Source of the DNA: an uncultured Collinsella sp.
GTDB lineage: Bacteria; Actinomycetota; Coriobacteriia; Coriobacteriales; Coriobacteriaceae
Assembly (NCBI GenBank): GCA_937995345.1
Contig: CALKKS010000015.1
Span: 1-64,000, forward strand
Length of the DNA: 64,000 nt
Direction of reading: 5' to 3'
In this document: positions 1 through 10,117 of the stretch, piece after piece
Position numbering within the stretch: position 1 is the stretch's first letter
Layout of the letters: every line of letters starts with the position of its first letter
Translations under genes and position numbers: made by a program
The notes under the pieces: generated by a model
Databases searched by the model: none
What the model saw: the letters and a program-made list of their open reading frames with translations, nothing else
Told to the model about the DNA's origin: nothing

Positions 1-155
1 GCCGCGCGGCAAGGAGATATATTGCCAGACCGGAGGGGCGCCGGGGGCGGGAATCTGGGGGTACACATTTCCTACACATATTGAAACCCTGTTTACGTTT
101 GCCAGCCGTTCTCTACCGCTCACCGAGGGCCTCTTTATAGTGAAGTGTCATATGG
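1..155. other. left edge, no gene recognised
   Basis: No convincing open frame with a ribosome binding site is visible here. The stretch lies 3' of the phosphohexomutase gene and probably holds its transcript end plus the upstream region of a gene beyond the left edge. It contains an alternating TA tract near position 16, part of a cluster of such tracts in the first 2.6 kb. Confidence 0.4.
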
Positions 156-1556
156 CTAAAGCTGATAGGCTCCCTTTGCCAAAGCGCAGCCGGCATCGAG
201 CAACTCATCGCGTTCCTCCACCGAGAACCCCTCGGCGTATACGCGAACCACCGGTTCGGTCCCGCTGGGGCGGATCAGCAGCCAGGTGTCATCCTCGAAT
301 GCCAAGCGTAAACCATCCATATGGCTTACAGCCTGCGGCGCCTTGCCGCAAATCGATTTAGGATTCATGCCAGGAAGCAACGTTCGCAGCGATTCGGCGT
401 CTTCGGCCTCAAGGCGTAAATCGCGACGCCCATAGCTCGTCTTACCAAAACTGGCCTCGAGCTGATCGACCAAAACGCCCAAGGGCGCGCCCGTCTTTGC
501 CATAAGCTCACACAGAATCAGACAAGCAAGAATTCCATCACGCTCGGGCATATGCGCGGCGATGCCGATACCGCCGGCCTCCTCGCCTCCCATGAGGACG
601 CCGCCCTTCTTCATCTCTGCAGCTATATATTTGAAACCGACCGGCTTAACGGTCACACGGCAGCCAAGCGCCTCAGCGATGCGGCGCACGAGCGTCGAGC
701 ACGAGAGGTTGACGACGACACGCCCCTCCAAATTGCGGAATTGAACGAGGTCGCCCAAAACAAGCGCCATGATTTGATGCGGATGTATATATCTACCGCG
801 TTCGTCGACCGCGCCGATACGATCGGCGTCGCCGTCGGTCACCAGGCCCGCGCACGCCCCGTCCTCGACAACCGCACGCTCGCAAGCGTCCACCCATGGC
901 TCAACAGGGTCGGGGCAAATGTCCTCTTGATCGGGCGACTGTCCGGCATGAATCTCGTGCACCTCGACGCCTAGCTCCCGCAGCAGGTCGGCAAGATATC
1001 CCTGGGCCGCGCCGCCCATGGGGTCAACTACCACACGCAGGTGAGCGGCTCTAATGGCCTCGGCATCGACAAACGATGCCACCGCCTGTATATAGTCAGG
1101 AATAATATCCGCGGTGCGACAGCGTTCCTCGATCCCCATCGGCTCGGGGGCCATGATCTCTTCGAGTTCTTCGATGACATCCTGATTGGCCGTCGAGCCA
1201 TCTCCCATGCGTAGTTTAAGGCACAGATACCCCTGCGGATGATGGGACCCCGTCACCATGAGCGCACCGCAGGCCTCGCCGTCATACGCCGCCGCCCACG
1301 TAAGGGCGGGGGTCGGGACAGGCCGAGATGCGAGCACTGCGTCCAATCCGTGAGCCGCAAGCACGCCTGCCGCAAGCTCGGCGAACTCGCGCGCCTGCGG
1401 CCGGGTGTCGAACCCTATATATACTGTTTTGCCGGGATTGATCTTTTGCCACAACTCGCCGACGGCATCGGCAATGCGGGCAACGTTGTCGGCGGTAAAG
1501 TCGTCGTCGACGCGGGCGCGCCAACCGTCAGTTCCAAAATGAATTATCGCGCACAC
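156..1556 (-). CDS. phosphoglucomutase/phosphomannomutase family protein
   Basis: Alpha-D-phosphohexomutase, interconverting hexose 1- and 6-phosphates for cell wall or glycan precursor synthesis in the cytosol. The protein shows all four family signatures in order: the phosphoserine loop TGSHHP, the metal loop DGDADR, the sugar-binding GEEAGG and the C-terminal phosphate-binding RPSGTEP. Length (about 466 residues) fits the family. I chose the GTG at 1556 because GAGG precedes it at good spacing and homologues begin with a sequence like IHFGTDGWRA; an in-frame ATG at 1640 adds 28 residues but lacks a ribosome site. Every Tyr-Ile pair seen in it is coded TAT-ATA, although ATA is rare in this genome. 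Substrate preference (glucose or mannose) cannot be told from sequence. Confidence 0.9.
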   Translation of the reverse strand: MCAIIHFGTDGWRARVDDDFTADNVARIADAVGELWQKINPGKTVYIGFDTRPQAREFAELAAGVLAAHGLDAVLASRPVPTPALTWAAAYDGEACGALMVTGSHHPQGYLCLKLRMGDGSTANQDVIEELEEIMAPEPMGIEERCRTADIIPDYIQAVASFVDAEAIRAAHLRVVVDPMGGAAQGYLADLLRELGVEVHEIHAGQSPDQEDICPDPVEPWVDACERAVVEDGACAGLVTDGDADRIGAVDERGRYIHPHQIMALVLGDLVQFRNLEGRVVVNLSCSTLVRRIAEALGCRVTVKPVGFKYIAAEMKKGGVLMGGEEAGGIGIAAHMPERDGILACLILCELMAKTGAPLGVLVDQLEASFGKTSYGRRDLRLEAEDAESLRTLLPGMNPKSICGKAPQAVSHMDGLRLAFEDDTWLLIRPSGTEPVVRVYAEGFSVEERDELLDAGCALAKGAYQL

Positions 1557-1681
1557 GCGCAGACACCTCACAGTGTTTGGATCATGATACGCATGGGGTA
1601 TACCCGCAACGCTCGCCCAGCAACCTGCCAAAACCGGCATTCACCATTTGGGCAAATGCTACCAGCGATGTGCAAGCAATT

Positions 1682-1711
1682 AAAAAAACCGCCCCCGTAT
1701 GGGGCGGTTTT
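1682..1711 (-). terminator. Rho-independent terminator
   Basis: An AAAACCGCCCC / GGGGCGGTTTT hairpin is followed on the minus strand by a run of T. It sits just after the homocysteine methyltransferase stop codon and ends the dtxR-hmt transcript before the phosphohexomutase gene. Confidence 0.85.
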
Positions 1712-1716
1712 GACCT

Positions 1717-2610
1717 TTATATATCGAGCGCCTCGGCCATCGCCGCCGTGGTGATCGCCGTGGTTCCACAGCAACTGCCCACCATTGCGGCACCGGCATG
1801 CCTCCATTCGATGCAAGCGCGCGCGAAGGCTTCGGGGTTCTCGCGCCACACAGGACCATCCTGAGTTTGGACCGGATCGCCCACGTTGGGGCGTACCGTG
1901 ACGGGCGTAGTCGCCGATGCAACCATCCTGGGCACCGCCACGTTCGCGGCCGCAAGTGAACAGCAGTTAACCCCAACCGAGTTTGCGCCGTGCTTTTCGG
2001 CGTACAAAACGGCAGCCTCGATGTTGAGACCATCGCCTAGCAGGTCGCCTTTATCGTCAACGACAAAACTCACCAAAACAGGCATGCCGTCGGCGGCATC
2101 CTGGGCGCCGGCAAGCATGGGCTGCAAATTACGGATAGACGTCACTGTCTCGATCAGCAGACCGTCAACACCAGCATTGAGCAGGGCGTATGCCTGTTCT
2201 CGCGAAATGCCTCGGATTTCTCGATACTCGGCAGAGTCTTCGGCAAACCACTCAATGCCGATCGGGCCCATCGAGCCCAGCAGCAGCTGAGGGTGCGCCT
2301 GGCGCGCATCGTCGACGGCACCGCGATTGACCTCAGCCACGGACGGCGTAATCTGATCTTGCTTGAGGGCATAGCTTGATGCCTGAAAGGTATTGGTAAT
2401 GAGCACCTGCGCACCGGCGGCGACATACAGGCGATGGATACGAGAAACAGTCTGCGACTCGGCAAGGTTCCAAAACGCCGGTGGGATGTCGGCAGCGTCG
2501 TATTCACTCATTAGCACGCTGCCCATGGGACCCTGCGTCAACAGGGTCTCGCTCGACATGCGGCGCATAAGTTCCTCGCCGCCGGGGCGGTTGTAATAAC
2601 TCGTATCCAT
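1717..2610 (-). CDS. homocysteine S-methyltransferase family protein
   Basis: Single-domain protein of the homocysteine S-methyltransferase family (PF02574; as in MetH N-terminus, BHMT and MmuM), expected to methylate a thiol such as homocysteine using a zinc centre. The zinc ligands are visible: the Cys of GVNCCS in the middle and the paired Cys of GSCCGTT near the C-terminus. Length of 297 residues fits. It lies 12 bases downstream of the DtxR-like regulator and is probably cotranscribed. An alternative ATG at 2568 has a better ribosome site (GAGGA, 6-base spacing) and would remove 14 residues. No cobalamin domain is present, so it is not a full MetH; the methyl donor is unknown. Confidence 0.82.
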   Translation of the reverse strand: MDTSYYNRPGGEELMRRMSSETLLTQGPMGSVLMSEYDAADIPPAFWNLAESQTVSRIHRLYVAAGAQVLITNTFQASSYALKQDQITPSVAEVNRGAVDDARQAHPQLLLGSMGPIGIEWFAEDSAEYREIRGISREQAYALLNAGVDGLLIETVTSIRNLQPMLAGAQDAADGMPVLVSFVVDDKGDLLGDGLNIEAAVLYAEKHGANSVGVNCCSLAAANVAVPRMVASATTPVTVRPNVGDPVQTQDGPVWRENPEAFARACIEWRHAGAAMVGSCCGTTAITTAAMAEALDI

Positions 2611-2622
2611 ATATGTGTTTCG

Positions 2623-3045
2623 CTATTCCTCGACGCTGATTCCCTGTTTTTCGAGATAGGCGAGCCAGCGGCTCATCGTGTCCTCGGAAAGCGCATGTTC
2701 CATCATGCACGCCTCGGAATCGGCCCGCTCAAAATCGACGCCGAGCTCCTGGACCAAAAACGTGCGGACAAGGCGATGACGGTACCAGATAGCCGTGCCG
2801 ACCTCGCGACCACGGTCGGTCAGGATGACCTTGCCGTAATGCGATTGCTCGACAAGCTCGGACGCCTTAAGCGCCGAAACCGCCTTATTGACCGATGCCT
2901 TGGAGACACCAAGACGCTGCGCGATGTCGACCGACCGCACGCCACTGGTCTCCCCTTCTTCGCTTTCGATGCGAACCATGCACTCCAAGTAGTCTTCGTT
3001 CGCCACCGTTAGGTGCAGCTCGCGCGAGCTATTTGTCGTATCCAT
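2623..3045 (-). CDS. DtxR/MntR-family metal-dependent transcriptional regulator
   Basis: 140-residue repressor of the DtxR family. An N-terminal winged helix (about residues 10-75, with SVDIAQRLGVSKASVNKAV as recognition region) is followed by the dimerisation and metal-binding domain (75-140) with Cys, Glu and His ligands in EACMMEHALS. The SH3-like third domain of long DtxR proteins is absent, so the architecture is that of MntR. It is divergent from pepT across a 120-base gap holding a perfect palindrome, the natural operator. It probably senses manganese or iron and represses itself, the methyltransferase and perhaps pepT; the metal is inferred only. Confidence 0.85.
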   Translation of the reverse strand: MDTTNSSRELHLTVANEDYLECMVRIESEEGETSGVRSVDIAQRLGVSKASVNKAVSALKASELVEQSHYGKVILTDRGREVGTAIWYRHRLVRTFLVQELGVDFERADSEACMMEHALSEDTMSRWLAYLEKQGISVEE

Positions 3046-3098
3046 GACCTTCCGTCCCTTCTGCGTTCAAAGGCTGATTCTACCCCATCCAAGCGTCG

Positions 3099-3118
3099 CG
3101 GTATGCCGTGGCATACCG
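3099..3118. promoter_or_regulatory. 20-base palindromic operator candidate between dtxR-like gene and pepT
   Basis: CGGTATGCC-GT-GGCATACCG is a perfect inverted repeat with 9-base arms in the divergent gap. It directly precedes TGCTAGAGT, which resembles an extended -10 box for pepT. DtxR-family repressors bind such dyads, so it probably serves the adjacent regulator. Confidence 0.55.
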
Positions 3119-3165
3119 TGCTAGAGTTCTTGTTGCACACGACGACCAAGATTGGAGCGGTCCTT

Positions 3166-4413
3166 ATGGAAAACAACACCACGAACCCCGACGTCCTTGA
3201 GCGCTTTTTTCGCTACGTCCAAATCAACACGCAATCCGAGGATGCAAACTGCGACCAGGTGCCTTCGAGCACCGTTCAGTTTGACCTTGCCAACATCCTG
3301 GCCGAGGAGCTGCGCGAGCTTGGCGCGGCCGATGCCCATGTAACCGAGCATGCCTACGTCTGCGCACATATTCCTGCGAGCGCGGGCGCGGAGGGCAAGC
3401 CCGCCCTGGGTCTGATCGCACACCTCGACACCACCGAGGTTGCGCCGGGCGCCGGCGTGAAGCCGCACATTGTGCACTACGAAGGCGGCGACCTGGTCTG
3501 CGGTACCGTTGACGGCAAGCCCGTGGCAATGAGCACCGCCAAGCTTCCCGCCCTGAACGACCTTGTGGGTGAGGACTTGGTCTGCAGCGACGGCACCACC
3601 CTGCTGGGCGCCGACGACAAGGCCGGCGTCGCCGAGATCATGGCGCTTGTCGCGCGCATCGCTCAGGACCCCTCGCTGCCCCACCCCGCACTCGGCATTT
3701 GTTTTTGCCCGGACGAGGAAATCGGCCACGGCGCCGAGCTGTTGGACATCGACGCTTTTGGCTGCAAGTACGCCTACACGGTCGACGGCGGCCCCATCGG
3801 CGAGCTTGAGTGGGAGTGCTTCAACGCCGCCGAGGCAACCGTTCGCTTTGAGGGCCAGTCCATCCACCCGGGCGACGCCAAGGGCCGCATGGTTAACGCG
3901 GGCAATCTGTTCTGCGACTTCAATGCCCTGCTCCCCTACGTGCAGCGCCCGGAATACACCGAGGGCTACGAGGGCTTCTATCACCTTGAGGGCGTGTCTG
4001 CTACCGTCGACCACGCTACGGCGCGCTATATCGTCCGCGACCACGACGCGGCGAAGTTCCAGCAGAAACTCGATCTGATTGATTTCGCCGCCGCCATGCT
4101 CAACCAGCGTTTGGGCGAGGAGCGCGTGACCGTGGAGATTAAGCAGCGGTACCGCAACATGGCCGAGATCGTGTGCGATTACCCCGAGCTGATCGACGCC
4201 GCCAAGGAAGCCTACCTTGCTTGCGACGTTGAGCCTCAGGTGCTGCCGATTCGCGGTGGTACCGACGGTGCGCAGCTGTCGTTCCGCGGTCTGCCCTGCC
4301 CCAACCTTTCCACGGGCGGCTACTGCTACCACGGAGTTAACGAGTTTGTCCCGGTCAGCTCGCTCGTCAAGATGACCGACGTCCTCCAGGAACTCGTCGC
4401 CCGATTCGCATAA
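3166..4413 (+). CDS. pepT: peptidase T (tripeptide aminopeptidase)
   Basis: Zinc metallopeptidase of family M20B that removes the N-terminal residue from tripeptides in the cytosol. Visible motifs: AHLDTTEVAPG (first metal His and catalytic Asp), LGADDKAG (bridging Asp), CPDEEIGHGA (catalytic Glu pair), YTVDGG and the C-terminal RGGTDGA and STGGYCYHG typical of PepT. Length of 415 residues agrees with the family. The ATG at 3166 follows GGAG and matches the usual N-terminus; the frame is open further upstream but that part lies in the regulatory gap. Divergent from the DtxR-like regulator. Confidence 0.95.
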   Translation: MENNTTNPDVLERFFRYVQINTQSEDANCDQVPSSTVQFDLANILAEELRELGAADAHVTEHAYVCAHIPASAGAEGKPALGLIAHLDTTEVAPGAGVKPHIVHYEGGDLVCGTVDGKPVAMSTAKLPALNDLVGEDLVCSDGTTLLGADDKAGVAEIMALVARIAQDPSLPHPALGICFCPDEEIGHGAELLDIDAFGCKYAYTVDGGPIGELEWECFNAAEATVRFEGQSIHPGDAKGRMVNAGNLFCDFNALLPYVQRPEYTEGYEGFYHLEGVSATVDHATARYIVRDHDAAKFQQKLDLIDFAAAMLNQRLGEERVTVEIKQRYRNMAEIVCDYPELIDAAKEAYLACDVEPQVLPIRGGTDGAQLSFRGLPCPNLSTGGYCYHGVNEFVPVSSLVKMTDVLQELVARFA

Positions 4414-4438
4414 GGCGCTCGAACAATCCCGTTCAACA

Positions 4439-4481
4439 AAATCGCCCCGTTCTCAAAACCGAGAACGGGGCGATTTTTGGT
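4439..4481 (+). terminator. Rho-independent terminator of pepT
   Basis: AAATCGCCCCGTTCTC and its complement form a 16-base stem with a six-base loop followed by TTTTT. It lies 25 bases after the pepT stop. Confidence 0.9.
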
Positions 4482-4489
4482 GCAGAAGG

Positions 4490-4545
4490 TAGTCGTTGGG
4501 GACGTTCTTAAACGACCAGTCAAACAAGAACGTCCCGAACGACTA
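4490..4545. repeat. 56-base palindrome, family A copy 1
   Basis: The arms TAGTCGTTGGGGACGTTC and GAACGTCCCGAACGACTA flank a 20-base centre. A second 56-base copy lies at 21550-21605 and a half copy at 26124-26141. It sits in the convergent gap between pepT and the LCP gene. Confidence 0.75.
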
Positions 4546-4596
4546 ATTTGATGTTTTGGCACCGACAACGACTACACAACATCGCAGGTTGAGCCA

Positions 4597-4746
4597 ACGT
4601 CAGCGAGCGTCGCCCAAGGCGAACAAGTTGGCATGAAAAAGGCAGGGCATTGACCTTCTGGTCATGCCCTGCCTTTTGAATGACAAATTGTCGCCTTGGG
4701 CGGCGCGCAGCGTCGAGCCGTTACGGCGTTTGGAAAACGCCGTAAC
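4597..4746 (-). repeat. two-hairpin structured repeat, family B copy 1
   Basis: Read on the minus strand it starts at the LCP stop codon with a GTTACGGCGTTT / AAACGCCGTAAC hairpin. A larger structure follows: an outer stem CGCCTTGGGCG / CGCCCAAGGCG enclosing a long inner stem (AAAGGCAGGGCAT arms, continuing into GACC-TTCT-GGTC) that ends in a T run. It therefore probably works as a terminator. Further copies at 20126, 26142 and 42846 differ by compensatory changes. Confidence 0.75.
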
Positions 4747-5969
4747 TAATAGGAGTAGCCGTTGCCGTCGCCAGTGGGCTCTTCGTAGTAGTCCGAATCG
4801 CTCGAATCGCCCGAGCCTTCCGAATCGTCGGAGCTGCCTGACGAAGTGGCGGTGCCGTTGGCGTAATCGTCGGACGTGTTGCTGTTAAGGTCGCCAATCG
4901 TGGAGCTAGAACCATCGGACAGGCCCATGGTATTGGGGCCCTTGGGATCCTTACCAGCGTCGACGCGCTCCATCATTTCCTTGAGCTCGTCCTCGTAGAC
5001 AAAGACGTAGCTTACGCCATCAATCATGGTGCTGTCATCGGCATACGAAGGCAGGTTAGCCGAGTAGATGCCATTGACGTCCATGCCGCGCATGGCATTG
5101 ACCGTAGAGACGATGTCCTGAACGCTCATATCGGTCACGAGCATGTCGGACAGCGAATTGACGAGGTCGAAGACCTTGGTGGCATCGAAGTTGTTGAGAA
5201 TCTGGTTGGCGAGGGCGCCGAGTACCTGACGCTGATGGCGCATGCGCGTGTAGTCGCCATCGGCATAGGTGTAGCGGCAGCGGGCGTAGGTAAGTGCGGT
5301 CGCGCCATCCATGTGCTGCTGACCGGCGGTGATCTTAATGTCGAGATGCTCGGGGTCGTCGACATCGTCGGTTGCGTTAATGTCGATGCCGCCGACCGAA
5401 TCGATGAGCGACTGCATGCCGTCGAAGCTGACCTCGGCATAGTGTGAAATCTGGACACCGCACAGCTCGTTGACCGCCTGGACCATAGCTTCGGCGCCGC
5501 CGTAGGTATGGCAGGCGTTGATCTTCATGGTCGAACCGTTGTAGACGACCTTGGTATCACGCGGAATGGAGATGAGCGTCGCCTGCTTTTGCGTGGGGTC
5601 GATACGTGCCAGGATAATCGAGTCGGCGCGATACGTATCCTCACCCGGGCGACCGTCGGTACCAAGGAGCAGTACGTAGAACGGGTCTTTTGCCTCGTCG
5701 GTATCAACCAGAATCTGGCGCAGGTTGTCGGTAATGACGTTGGAGTCGCCGAGCTTGCCCATAATGGTGGCGAACCACAGGCCGGCGGCAGTCGTTGCGC
5801 TCAGCAGCACACCGAGCACGGCAATGAGCGCGACGCGGCGAACCGTATGGCCGCGACGGCGCTGACGGGCGCGCTCGGAATAGCGGGCGACGTTATCACG
5901 GCTATAGATCTTGGCCTGTGCGCCGGTCGAAGGTCTTCGGGATTCCGCAAGGGGCTTTTTCTTAAACAT
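4746..5969 (-). CDS. LytR-CpsA-Psr (LCP) family cell wall glycopolymer transferase
   Basis: Membrane-anchored enzyme that transfers undecaprenyl-linked glycopolymers (teichoic acid-like or capsule chains) onto peptidoglycan. A basic cytosolic N-terminus (residues 1-45) is followed by one membrane helix (about 46-68) and an extracellular LCP domain with LLLGTDGR, RADSIILARIDP, SIPRDTKV and TYARCRYT, carrying the conserved pyrophosphate-binding Arg and Asp residues. The last 55 residues form an acidic Ser/Asp/Gly-rich tail. The ATG at 5969 is preferred over an in-frame TTG at 5975. It follows murA after 12 bases, fitting a cell wall operon. Its stop codon overlaps a family B hairpin. Confidence 0.9.
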   Translation of the reverse strand: MFKKKPLAESRRPSTGAQAKIYSRDNVARYSERARQRRRGHTVRRVALIAVLGVLLSATTAAGLWFATIMGKLGDSNVITDNLRQILVDTDEAKDPFYVLLLGTDGRPGEDTYRADSIILARIDPTQKQATLISIPRDTKVVYNGSTMKINACHTYGGAEAMVQAVNELCGVQISHYAEVSFDGMQSLIDSVGGIDINATDDVDDPEHLDIKITAGQQHMDGATALTYARCRYTYADGDYTRMRHQRQVLGALANQILNNFDATKVFDLVNSLSDMLVTDMSVQDIVSTVNAMRGMDVNGIYSANLPSYADDSTMIDGVSYVFVYEDELKEMMERVDAGKDPKGPNTMGLSDGSSSTIGDLNSNTSDDYANGTATSSGSSDDSEGSGDSSDSDYYEEPTGDGNGYSY

Positions 5970-5981
5970 AGGCAACCTGCA

Positions 5982-7265
5982 TTAGTAGATGACGGGATCG
6001 GGGACAGCGGCGTGCTCGACGTGAGCGCCAAGCGCCTGCAGCTTTTCGACAAACTGCTCATAGCCGCGCTTGATGTGATGGATCGCCGATACCTCGGTCG
6101 TGCCATCGGCGATCAGACCGGCGACAACGAGAGCTGCGCCGCCGCGCAAATCGGGCGAGGTAACCTGCGCACCCGAGAAACCCTTGACGCCGTGAATCAT
6201 AGCGTGATGGCTCTCGATGCGAATATCGGCACCCATGCGCACCAGCTCGGATGCAAACATAAAGCGATTCTCGAAGATATTCTCGGTGATAACGGAACTG
6301 CCGTCGGCCAGGGCGGAGAGCACCATAATCTGCGCCTGCATGTCCGTGGGGAAACCGGGGAACGGGAGCGTCTGGATATCGACCGGCTTGATGCGCTCGA
6401 CGCGATTCACGTGAACGCCATCCTCGATGCGTTCGCAATCGATGCCCATGAGCTCCATCTTCTTGAGCACCATTCCCAAGTGGATGGGGCAAAAGCCTGT
6501 AACGTCAACACCGCGATCGTCGGCCATCAACGCGCCGGCAACGATAAAGGTACCGGCCTCGATGCGGTCGCCCACCACACGATGGGTAACGGGATGCAGC
6601 TCTTCCACGCCCTCGATGGTCACAACAGGCGTACCCGCGCCGACAATCTTGGCACCCATCTCGTTGAGCATGTTAGCGAGATCGACGATCTCGGGCTCAC
6701 GGGCGGCATTATCGATAACCGTGGTACCCTGCGCGCGCACGGAGGCCATGATGAGGTTCTCGGTCGCACCGACGCTGGCGAACTCGAGCGTGACGGTGGT
6801 GCCGCGCAGGCCCTGAGGCGCATTGGCGTTGATATAGCCGTGGGCGGTATCGAACTCGACGCCCAAGGCCTCAAGACCCAAGATATGCATATCGATCTTG
6901 CGAGCGCCCAGGTTGCAGCCGCCGGGCATGGCAATCTTGGCGCGATGGAAACGGCCCAGCAGGGGCCCCATCACGGCAGTGGAAGCGCGCATCTTGGCAA
7001 CGAGCTCGTAGGGCGCCTCCCAAGAATCGACCTGGGAGGTATCGATCTCGAGCGTGTGCTCGTCGAGAACATCGATCGTAGCGCCCATGCCCTTGAGCAC
7101 CTTGCCCATTACGTGGACATCGGAAATATCGGGCACGTTCTGCAGCGTCGTCTTGCCCGGCGCCAGAAGCGTTGCCGCCATGAGTTTGAGCGCGGAGTTC
7201 TTGGCGCCCGAGACGGGCACGGAGCCTCCGATGGCGTGGCCACCCTCAACGCGGATAATATCCAA
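5982..7265 (-). CDS. murA: UDP-N-acetylglucosamine 1-carboxyvinyltransferase
   Basis: MurA joins enolpyruvate from PEP to UDP-GlcNAc, the first committed peptidoglycan step. The 427-residue length, the N-terminal [12 protein letters not shown] and the loop [12 protein letters not shown] are diagnostic. The loop holds the catalytic Cys that fosfomycin alkylates, so this copy should be fosfomycin-sensitive. [11 protein letters not shown] and the C-terminal [13 protein letters not shown] are also present. It stands just after the ATP synthase terminator and is probably cotranscribed with the LCP gene. Confidence 0.97.
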   Translation of the reverse strand: MDIIRVEGGHAIGGSVPVSGAKNSALKLMAATLLAPGKTTLQNVPDISDVHVMGKVLKGMGATIDVLDEHTLEIDTSQVDSWEAPYELVAKMRASTAVMGPLLGRFHRAKIAMPGGCNLGARKIDMHILGLEALGVEFDTAHGYINANAPQGLRGTTVTLEFASVGATENLIMASVRAQGTTVIDNAAREPEIVDLANMLNEMGAKIVGAGTPVVTIEGVEELHPVTHRVVGDRIEAGTFIVAGALMADDRGVDVTGFCPIHLGMVLKKMELMGIDCERIEDGVHVNRVERIKPVDIQTLPFPGFPTDMQAQIMVLSALADGSSVITENIFENRFMFASELVRMGADIRIESHHAMIHGVKGFSGAQVTSPDLRGGAALVVAGLIADGTTEVSAIHHIKRGYEQFVEKLQALGAHVEHAAVPDPVIY

Positions 7266-7278
7266 GGTCTACCCTTTC

Positions 7279-7317
7279 AAAAAGCATGCCCGGGGTGGCT
7301 GGGCCATCCCGGGCATG
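7279..7317 (-). terminator. terminator of the ATP synthase operon
   Basis: CATGCCCGGG / CCCGGGCATG hairpin followed on the minus strand by five T. It lies between the atpC stop codon and the murA start. Confidence 0.75.
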
Positions 7318-7353
7318 ATGTGTTCGCAAATGGTCGAACGCTAAATCGTTTGA

Positions 7354-7746
7354 CTATTGGGCAAGCTTGAGCTTACACCATGCGATTTCATTATAGAGGT
7401 AGGCGCGGCGTGCATCATCCTCCGACAAATTACCCAGCTTCTCTTCAAAACCTTGAATATCAGCTTTAAGCTTGTCGGCATCGACGGTCGCCAAATCGCA
7501 AGCGCGCTCGGCGAGAACGGTCACGACATCGTCCGCAACCTGGGCATAGCCGCCGGCCACGGCAAACGTGTGGTCGACAGTGCCCATGGCCTTATCGGAA
7601 ACGCGAACGTAACCGCGGTCGATCGTGCAGATCTCGCTGGAGTGAGCAGGCAGGACGCCAAACTCGCCATCCGTGGACGGAATCGACACAAACGCAGCGT
7701 CGCCCTCATAGGCGCAGCTCACGGGGCACACGATGCGGATACGCAT
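7354..7746 (-). CDS. atpC: ATP synthase F1 subunit epsilon
   Basis: Regulatory subunit of the central stalk of F1. The N-terminal beta-sandwich (about residues 1-85) has the family pattern IPSTDGEFGVLPAHS, followed by the two-helix C-terminal domain with a run of Lys and Asp. 130 residues. Last gene of the operon, three bases after atpD, with GGGAG before the ATG. Confidence 0.95.
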   Translation of the reverse strand: MRIRIVCPVSCAYEGDAAFVSIPSTDGEFGVLPAHSSEICTIDRGYVRVSDKAMGTVDHTFAVAGGYAQVADDVVTVLAERACDLATVDADKLKADIQGFEEKLGNLSEDDARRAYLYNEIAWCKLKLAQ

Positions 7747-7749
7747 AAC

Positions 7750-10112
<2,363 letters not shown>

Positions 10113-10117
10113 GGGGC

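Noticed and set aside
3013..3165. N-terminal extension of pepT to position 3013
   Set aside because: It would run through the divergent regulator start and the palindromic operator; the ATG at 3166 has a ribosome site and matches the family.
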